A stretch of 64,000 bases of DNA from NCBI RefSeq assembly GCF_006439355.1, contig NZ_VFTG01000013.1, positions 62,001 through 126,000 of the forward strand, read 5' to 3'. The DNA is from Mesorhizobium sp. B4-1-3. GTDB taxonomy: Bacteria > Pseudomonadota > Alphaproteobacteria > Rhizobiales > Rhizobiaceae. Position 1 is the first letter of the stretch. Every line of letters starts with the position of its first letter. Under the pieces are notes generated by a model. The model saw nothing but the letters and a program-made list of their open reading frames with translations. It was not told where the DNA came from and ran no database searches. This document shows, one piece after another, positions 58,750 to 64,000 of the stretch. The position numbers were made by a program, and so were the translations under genes.

Positions 58750-59588
58750 TGAACATTTCGATCATCCTGGCATCCTATGACAGCGGCCATTTCCACAGCG
58801 GCTGCGGCCAGGGCCCGGACGCGCTGATCTCGGGCGGGCTGGCCGAAGCGCTGAAGCTCGCCGGCCACGATGTCGAGGTGAACGATATCGGCAAGGTGGT
58901 CGAGGACGAAGACGAGCGCGAGATCGGCACCGGATTTGCCGTCTGCAACGCAGTTTCGGGCGAAGTCCGCATGGCGCTGGACAAGAAGCGGTTTCCGATC
59001 GTTCTGGCCGGCAACTGCCTGACCGCCGCCGGCGCGGTGGCCGGCGCCGGCGCCGACGCCATCATCTGGGCCGACCAGCATGGCGACCTCAACACGCCGG
59101 AAACCACCATGACGGGCTTTCTCGACGGCATGGCGCTGGCGGCCGTGCTGGGCCTCTGCTGGCGAGCGATGGCGGCGCAGATCCCGGGCTTCAAGCCGGT
59201 CGACCCGTCGCGCTGCGTCCTGGTCAACGCGCGCGACCTCGACAGCGCGGAAAAGGAACTGCTGGAAAAGCTGCCGATCATCCGAACCGAATGCCCGGAC
59301 TGGAAGGCTGCTGCGCAACGGCTGAAGGTCGACGGGGCAAACCGGGTGCATATGCATGTCGACCTCGACGTGCACGACCCCGAGAAGCTGCAGGCCAACC
59401 GCTACACCACGCCCGGCGGTCCGGCGCCGGAGCAGGTGCGCACCGCCATGTGCGGCCTCGCCGGGCCACTCAGCATCGCCGGGCTGACCGTTTCTGCCTA
59501 CGATCCGGCCTTCGATCCGAAGGGCGACGTGCCGCCGCTGGTCGGCGAGCTGGTGGTCGACCTGCTCTCGACGCTGGAAGGCAAGTGA
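58749..59588 (+). CDS. Arginase-superfamily protein inside the his operon
   Basis: A 279-residue ureohydrolase-fold protein starting with a GTG. Metal-site motifs are present: ADQHGDLNTP (Asp-x-His-x-Asp) and HVDLDVHDP (Asp-x-Asp). The usual GGDH/GGNH motif is instead AGNC (near 92-95), so one manganese-ligand His is Cys. Arginase, agmatinase or formiminoglutamase activity cannot be assigned. It is coupled to hisA and hisF by 1-nt overlaps, which implies co-regulation with histidine synthesis. Confidence 0.8.
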   Translation: MNISIILASYDSGHFHSGCGQGPDALISGGLAEALKLAGHDVEVNDIGKVVEDEDEREIGTGFAVCNAVSGEVRMALDKKRFPIVLAGNCLTAAGAVAGAGADAIIWADQHGDLNTPETTMTGFLDGMALAAVLGLCWRAMAAQIPGFKPVDPSRCVLVNARDLDSAEKELLEKLPIIRTECPDWKAAAQRLKVDGANRVHMHVDLDVHDPEKLQANRYTTPGGPAPEQVRTAMCGLAGPLSIAGLTVSAYDPAFDPKGDVPPLVGELVVDLLSTLEGK

Positions 59589-60379
59589 TGCTCAAGGTCC
59601 GCGTCATCCCTTGCCTCGACGTCAAGAATGGCCGCGTCGTTAAGGGCGTCAATTTCGTCGATCTCGTCGATGCCGGCGACCCGGTCGAGGCCGCCAAGGC
59701 CTATGACGCGGCCGGCGCCGACGAGCTCTGCTTCCTCGACATCACCGCGTCGTCGGACAACCGCGAGACGATCTTCGACGTGGTCGCCAGGACGGCCGAG
59801 CAGTGCTTCATGCCGCTCACCGTTGGCGGCGGCGTGCGCCAGGTCGCCGACATCCGCAAGCTGCTTCTGGCCGGCGCCGACAAGGTGTCGATCAACACGG
59901 CGGCGGTGAAGAACCCGGATTTCGTCGCGGAAGCGGCCGACAAGTTCGGCAACCAGTGCATCGTCGTGGCGATCGACGCCAAGAAGGTGTCGGCGCAAGG
60001 CGAGGCTGACCGCTGGGAGATCTTCACCCATGGCGGGCGCGAGAAGACGGGCATCGACGCGGTCGACTTCGCCAGGCGCATGGTGGAGCGCGGCGCCGGC
60101 GAGATTCTTTTGACCTCGATGGACCGCGACGGCACCAAGGCGGGCTACGACATTGCGCTCACCCGGGCGATCGCCGACGCCGTGCGCGTGCCGGTGATCG
60201 CCTCGGGCGGCGTCGGCACGCTCGATCACCTCGTCGAAGGCATCCGCGACGGCCATGCCGGCGCCGTGCTTGCCGCCTCAATCTTCCATTTCGGCACCTA
60301 CACGATCGCCCAAGCCAAGGCGCATTTGGCCAAGGCCGGCCTGCCGATGCGACTGGACTCGGTTGCCCATGGGGCATAA
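59588..60379 (+). CDS. hisF: Imidazole glycerol phosphate synthase, cyclase subunit
   Basis: A 263-residue TIM barrel from the ATG at 59588: VRVIPCLDVKNGRVVKG with Asp11, and VVAIDAKKVSAQGEADRW with the second catalytic Asp near 130. It receives ammonia from HisH. It overlaps the preceding gene's stop by one base. Confidence 0.96.
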   Translation: MLKVRVIPCLDVKNGRVVKGVNFVDLVDAGDPVEAAKAYDAAGADELCFLDITASSDNRETIFDVVARTAEQCFMPLTVGGGVRQVADIRKLLLAGADKVSINTAAVKNPDFVAEAADKFGNQCIVVAIDAKKVSAQGEADRWEIFTHGGREKTGIDAVDFARRMVERGAGEILLTSMDRDGTKAGYDIALTRAIADAVRVPVIASGGVGTLDHLVEGIRDGHAGAVLAASIFHFGTYTIAQAKAHLAKAGLPMRLDSVAHGA

Positions 60380-60388
60380 ATAACTGTT

Positions 60389-60712
60389 ATGGCAGACTTT
60401 TCGCTCGCCGAACTGGAACAGATCATCCACCAACGCGCTCATTCCGGCGACCCGGACTCGTGGACGGCGAAGCTGTTCGCCAAGGGCATGGACAAGGCGG
60501 CGCAGAAGCTCGGCGAGGAGGCTGTGGAAGCGGTGATCGCCGCCATCCGCGGCGACCGCCAGGGCCTCGTTTCGGAAAGCGCCGATCTTCTGTATCATTG
60601 GCTGGTCGTCCTCGGCATAGCGGGCATTCCGCTGGACGATGTGCTGAAGGAGCTCGAGGGCCGCGCCGGCCGCTCGGGCATCGCCGAAAAGGCGTCCCGG
60701 CCTCGCGGTTGA
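60389..60712 (+). CDS. hisE: Phosphoribosyl-ATP pyrophosphatase
   Basis: A 107-residue MazG-like protein (FAKGMDKAAQKLGEEAVEAV, then ADLLYHWLVVLG). Conserved Glu and Asp residues bind Mg2+. It is the single-domain form, as is usual in alphaproteobacteria with separate hisI. Confidence 0.93.
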   Translation: MADFSLAELEQIIHQRAHSGDPDSWTAKLFAKGMDKAAQKLGEEAVEAVIAAIRGDRQGLVSESADLLYHWLVVLGIAGIPLDDVLKELEGRAGRSGIAEKASRPRG

Positions 60713-60749
60713 TGGCCCGGGGCTGACGGCGAGGAGGGCAGGAAACCCG

Positions 60750-61709
60750 ATGGACCAGCTGGCTCCGACCGAGAAGTACTCCCCGTTTCGATTCTTCTCC
60801 GCCGAGCAATGGTCGCAGTTCCGCGCCGACACGCCACTGACGCTCACCGGGGACGAGATCGACCGGCTGCGCTCGCTCAACGACCCGGTCGACCTCGAAG
60901 AGGTCAAGCGCATCTACCTGTCGCTTTCCCGCCTGCTTTCGGCGCATGTCGAGGCGAGCCAACTTCTCTACCGGCAGCGCCAGGCCTTCTTCAAGGCGCA
61001 GGACGTGGTCAAGACGCCGTTCATCATCGGCATCGCCGGCTCGGTCGCGGTCGGCAAGTCGACCACGGCGCGCGTGCTGAAGGAACTTCTGGCGCGCTGG
61101 CCGTCGAGCCCGAAGGTCGACCTCATCACCACCGACGGCTTCCTGTTGCCCAACGAGATCCTGCGCCGCGACAATCTGATGGAGCGCAAGGGCTTTCCGG
61201 AGAGCTACGACGTCGGCGCGCTGCTGAGGTTTCTGTCCGGAATCAAGTCGGGGCAGCGCGATGTCCGCGCGCCGATCTATTCGCACCTTACCTATGACGT
61301 CATTCCGGGCGAGTTCGTCACCATCGACCGGCCGGACATCCTGATCTTCGAAGGCATCAACGTGCTGCAGCCGGGCAAGCTGCCGAAGGACGGCAAGATC
61401 GTGCCGTTCCTGTCCGACTTCTTCGATTTCGCCATCTATATCGATGCCGACGAGAAGCTGATCCATCAGTGGTACATCCAGCGTTTCATGCGGCTGCGCG
61501 AAACCGCCTTCCGCAATCCGCACTCCTTCTTCCACCGCTATTCGCAGCTCTCCAAGGATGCTGCGCGCGCCATCGCCGAGGGGTTGTGGGCCAATATCAA
61601 CCTGAAGAACCTGCGCGAGAACATCCTGCCGACCAGGGCTCGGGCCGACCTCATCCTGCGCAAGGGCGCCAACCATCTGATCGAGGAAGTGGCGCTGAGG
61701 AAGCTGTGA
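60750..61709 (+). CDS. coaA: Pantothenate kinase, type I
   Basis: A 319-residue P-loop kinase. Walker A is GIAGSVAVGKSTTAR (about 92-106), and the family motif DLITTDGFLLPN follows. It catalyses the first step of CoA synthesis. It is 37 bp after hisE; the hisE-coaA link is a conserved rhizobial arrangement. Confidence 0.95.
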   Translation: MDQLAPTEKYSPFRFFSAEQWSQFRADTPLTLTGDEIDRLRSLNDPVDLEEVKRIYLSLSRLLSAHVEASQLLYRQRQAFFKAQDVVKTPFIIGIAGSVAVGKSTTARVLKELLARWPSSPKVDLITTDGFLLPNEILRRDNLMERKGFPESYDVGALLRFLSGIKSGQRDVRAPIYSHLTYDVIPGEFVTIDRPDILIFEGINVLQPGKLPKDGKIVPFLSDFFDFAIYIDADEKLIHQWYIQRFMRLRETAFRNPHSFFHRYSQLSKDAARAIAEGLWANINLKNLRENILPTRARADLILRKGANHLIEEVALRKL

Positions 61710-61797
61710 GGCCCTGAGAGAGCCGCGCGTACCGGACGGTTTTCATGTTTCTTAAGAGATTCCTGCAAGAAGCCGACCGGGTAACGGGCAAGGTTTC

Positions 61798-63003
61798 ATG
61801 CGACGGCTGCTGGCACTGCCGAAGCCATATCTGTTTGTGTTCGCGGTCACATCTATTGCGGCGGTGGCACTGGCCTGGCCTGTCGGGAACGCGATCGTCG
61901 CACCGGGCCTGGATCCGAACCTTGCCGACAAGGATTTCGCCAACTACTGGCTGGCGTCCCGCTTGTTGCTTTCGGGCAAGGTGCAGGACCTGTTCGGCCC
62001 TTGGAATGTCTATTTCGGTCACCTTCGAGAGGCTTTCGGCAGCGGATATCCGTGGCACAATTGGAGCTATCCGCCGCATTTCCTCTTCCTGATCTGGCCG
62101 CTCGGATTTTTCGGCTACGAAACCGCGCTCCTGCTCTTTCTGACGACGACGGGCGTCGCGTTCCTGATCGCCTACCGTGCCTTCATCGGCGAGCGCGGTC
62201 TAATTGCGTGGGTCGCCGCAATGCCTTTCATGGTTCTCAACTTCTGGGCGGCCCAGAACGGTTATCTCTGCGCGGCGCTGGCGCTCGGCGCGCTGGCACT
62301 GCGCGAAAAGAGACCCATCGTTGCCGGCATCCTGCTCGGGCTGCTGACAACCAAGCCTCAGCTCGGCCTGTTGTTTCCGTTCCTCCTGGTGGCCGAGCGA
62401 CGCTGGAGCGTCATCGCCAGCGCCGTCATAACCACGCTGCTGCTGGTGGTGGCCTCGGCCGCCGTGTTCGGGCTCGATTCGTGGCGCGGCTACATCCAGA
62501 ACGTCGTGCCGTACCAGAATGCGGTCATGGGGCAGCTCCGAGGGCTCTTCCTGGCGATGATGCCCTCTGTCTATGGCGCGCTTCGCAACTGGGACTTCGG
62601 TCCGGACCTGGCGCTGATGCTGCATCTCGCGGTGGCCCTGCCCGCCGCGCTGGTGGTGATCACGGCGTTCTTCCGGGTCAAGGACGCACGCAACCACGAC
62701 ATACTCCTGCTGGTCGCCACATTCATTATCACACCCTATGCCCTGACCTATGATCTCGGACTGCTTGCCGGCGCGCTGGGGCTGATGGGGTCGAGAAATC
62801 CGCCATCGCCTGAGAGCGGGGCACGGCTCAGCATCGTCACCTTTGCGATGCTGCTTCCCCTCGCCATGATCCATTTTGGATTGCTGAAAATTCCACTCGC
62901 CACAGTCGTCCTGTTCGCGCTCTTTTTTGTGGCATTGCGCGACGCCGGTCTACCGCTTGACCTCCCGCGGCGTGGAAACGCCAAGATGGACGCAGCCCCA
63001 TAA
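61798..63003 (+). CDS. GT87-type polyprenol-linked glycosyltransferase, membrane protein (DUF2029)
   Basis: A 401-residue integral membrane protein with ten or more hydrophobic segments. The DFANYWLASRLL motif near the N-terminus and a NWSYPPHFLFLIWPLG loop are characteristic of DUF2029/GT87 mannosyltransferases, whose catalytic Asp is in an extracytoplasmic loop. Acceptor and sugar are unknown. It is convergent with a homologous gene on the other strand. Confidence 0.8.
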   Translation: MRRLLALPKPYLFVFAVTSIAAVALAWPVGNAIVAPGLDPNLADKDFANYWLASRLLLSGKVQDLFGPWNVYFGHLREAFGSGYPWHNWSYPPHFLFLIWPLGFFGYETALLLFLTTTGVAFLIAYRAFIGERGLIAWVAAMPFMVLNFWAAQNGYLCAALALGALALREKRPIVAGILLGLLTTKPQLGLLFPFLLVAERRWSVIASAVITTLLLVVASAAVFGLDSWRGYIQNVVPYQNAVMGQLRGLFLAMMPSVYGALRNWDFGPDLALMLHLAVALPAALVVITAFFRVKDARNHDILLLVATFIITPYALTYDLGLLAGALGLMGSRNPPSPESGARLSIVTFAMLLPLAMIHFGLLKIPLATVVLFALFFVALRDAGLPLDLPRRGNAKMDAAP

Positions 63004-63020
63004 ATGCGCCGCCTGGGCAG

Positions 63021-64000
63021 CTATGCCAAGGACGGCTCCTCGGAGATTTCAGCCTTCCGGCCTCCCGTCCATATCGACAACAGCATCCACCCGGCGAGGG
63101 ACAGCGGGACCACGACGCCGACGCAGTATCCGCCGTGGATGAACAAATGCGCGACGAAAGGCCAGAGCCAGAAGATCGCCAGTATCAGCCGCGGCGGCCT
63201 CGAAACCATCGCGGCGAGCATCGCGACCGCTACGGCCGCCCCGATGGTGTCATAGGTGTAGCCGTAGGGCGTGGCGAGGATCGCAAGGACCGCGGTAAGC
63301 ACCACGCGTTCCTGGTGCGAGACCGCGCGCCCCGGCCACCAGAGCCAGATCGCCGCGGCAATGGAAGCGATGGTCGCGACCGCCTGGACCCCATAGGCGG
63401 AGGTTACCCCAGTGCCGGCGGCTCTCGCCGTGAAGAACACCGTGATCGCATTGTACTGGTAGGGTTGCGGATAAGGCGCCTCCATGATCGCCGTCATCAA
63501 GGGACGGGTTTCGGTCAGGAACAGCCGCCAGACATCAAAGCCGAAGAACAGGCCGGTGGCGACGGCAATCACGACGCTAGTGCCGACGGCCGCGAGAATG
63601 GCCCGCCAATTGCCGCTGGCGAGCAGGCAGAAGGGCACGAGAATGCCGAGATGCGGTTTGATCGTCAGCAGGCCGAACAGGATCCCGGCCAGCAGCGGGC
63701 GCCTAGGCGCCACGGCGAGGCCCCCGATCAAGAACGCGGTGGTCAACGCGCCGTTCTGGCCGAATACCGAGTTCCAAATAACCGCCGGACTGAAGACAAT
63801 CGCCAGTTCGAGCGCGGTTCCGAGCTTCAGCGGCCGTATCGCCAGCCACAGACACAGCACGGTCCCAACCGTCCAGATCAGATAGGCAGGCAGGATCGGC
63901 AAGGTAGCAAGCGGAACGCCGAGCAGGAGGATGTTCGGCGGATAGCTCCATTCCTGGTTGGGAAGGTCGGGCGAGAACATGGCGCGCAGCGCCGCGCGGT
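63021..64000 (-). CDS. GT87-type glycosyltransferase, partial (5' end outside window)
   Basis: A membrane protein homologous to the product of the gene at 61798-63003: the segments EWSYPPNILLLGVPLATLP, FSPAVIWNSVFGQNGALTTA, LAGILFGLLTIKPHLGILVP and LATPYGYTYDTIG align with NWSYPPHFLFLIWPLG, MVLNFWAAQNGYLCAAL, GLLTTKPQLGLLFP and ITPYALTYDLG. The frame stays open past the ATG at 63980 to the window edge, and the N-terminal catalytic Asp region is missing, so it is truncated by the window, not necessarily in the genome. Confidence 0.8.
   Translation of the reverse strand, partial: RAALRAMFSPDLPNQEWSYPPNILLLGVPLATLPILPAYLIWTVGTVLCLWLAIRPLKLGTALELAIVFSPAVIWNSVFGQNGALTTAFLIGGLAVAPRRPLLAGILFGLLTIKPHLGILVPFCLLASGNWRAILAAVGTSVVIAVATGLFFGFDVWRLFLTETRPLMTAIMEAPYPQPYQYNAITVFFTARAAGTGVTSAYGVQAVATIASIAAAIWLWWPGRAVSHQERVVLTAVLAILATPYGYTYDTIGAAVAVAMLAAMVSRPPRLILAIFWLWPFVAHLFIHGGYCVGVVVPLSLAGWMLLSIWTGGRKAEISEEPSLA

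Overview
The window looks like chromosome of a Mesorhizobium-type alphaproteobacterium (Rhizobiales). The evidence is high-GC coding sequence, a his operon running hisB-hisH-hisA-hisF-hisE-coaA next to hslV/hslU, a rhizobial iolR-iolC-iolD-iolE-iolB myo-inositol locus, many sugar ABC transporters, and dispersed short palindromic repeats between genes. Genus is inferred from gene content only.

Region 1 (1-8916) is accessory DNA. It starts with the 3' part of a prokaryotic Argonaute (PIWI domain without the usual catalytic acidic residues). A convergent tyrosine integrase follows, then the 3' half of a tRNA-Arg(CCG) gene at 2626-2670. That geometry marks the right end of an integrated element lying to the left. 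Beyond it is a visibly more AT-rich, one-direction cassette (8916 down to 2924): HTH protein, large N6-adenine DNA methyltransferase, PD-(D/E)XK nuclease candidate and two unknown proteins with HEPN-like R-x4-H motifs. It looks like an uncharacterised restriction/defence system. A remnant of a second nuclease copy lies inside it.

Region 2 (9262-26809) is devoted to inositol-type polyols: a MocR-type regulator, an IolE/MocC-like enzyme, a MalK/MalEFG-type sugar ABC transporter, an IolG-like dehydrogenase, another TIM-barrel isomerase, a Gfo/Idh/MocA oxidoreductase, the RpiR-type repressor IolR, and the core pathway iolC, iolD, iolE and iolB. GGAA-N6-TTCC boxes precede iolC.

Region 3 (27043-38496) holds DUF1045-phnM-phnN (phosphonate metabolism, without the C-P lyase core genes), a HisJQMP-type amino-acid ABC operon and an RbsBAC-type sugar ABC operon with a divergent LacI regulator.

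Region 4 (38604-42202) has a methyltransferase, a divergent YafY-type regulator/LysE exporter pair, and aroG (DAHP synthase). aroG is preceded by what appears to be a complete transcription attenuator: a promoter, a short, possibly leaderless, leader peptide with the run FWYFSY, mutually exclusive hairpins, and a terminator.

Region 5 (42288-51434) is a candidate rhizopine (3-O-methyl-scyllo-inosamine) locus: SDR, IolG/MocA-like dehydrogenase, an inositol/rhizopine-type ABC transporter and LacI regulator on the minus strand, divergent from a membrane oxygenase, Rieske ferredoxin and ferredoxin reductase resembling mocDEF. Its products could enter the iol pathway of region 2.

Region 6 (51515-64000) is housekeeping: a DUF1402 protein, hslV-GNAT-DUF2585-hslU, the his operon with small unknown genes and an arginase-fold protein embedded in it, coaA, and two convergent GT87-type membrane glycosyltransferases, the second cut by the window edge.
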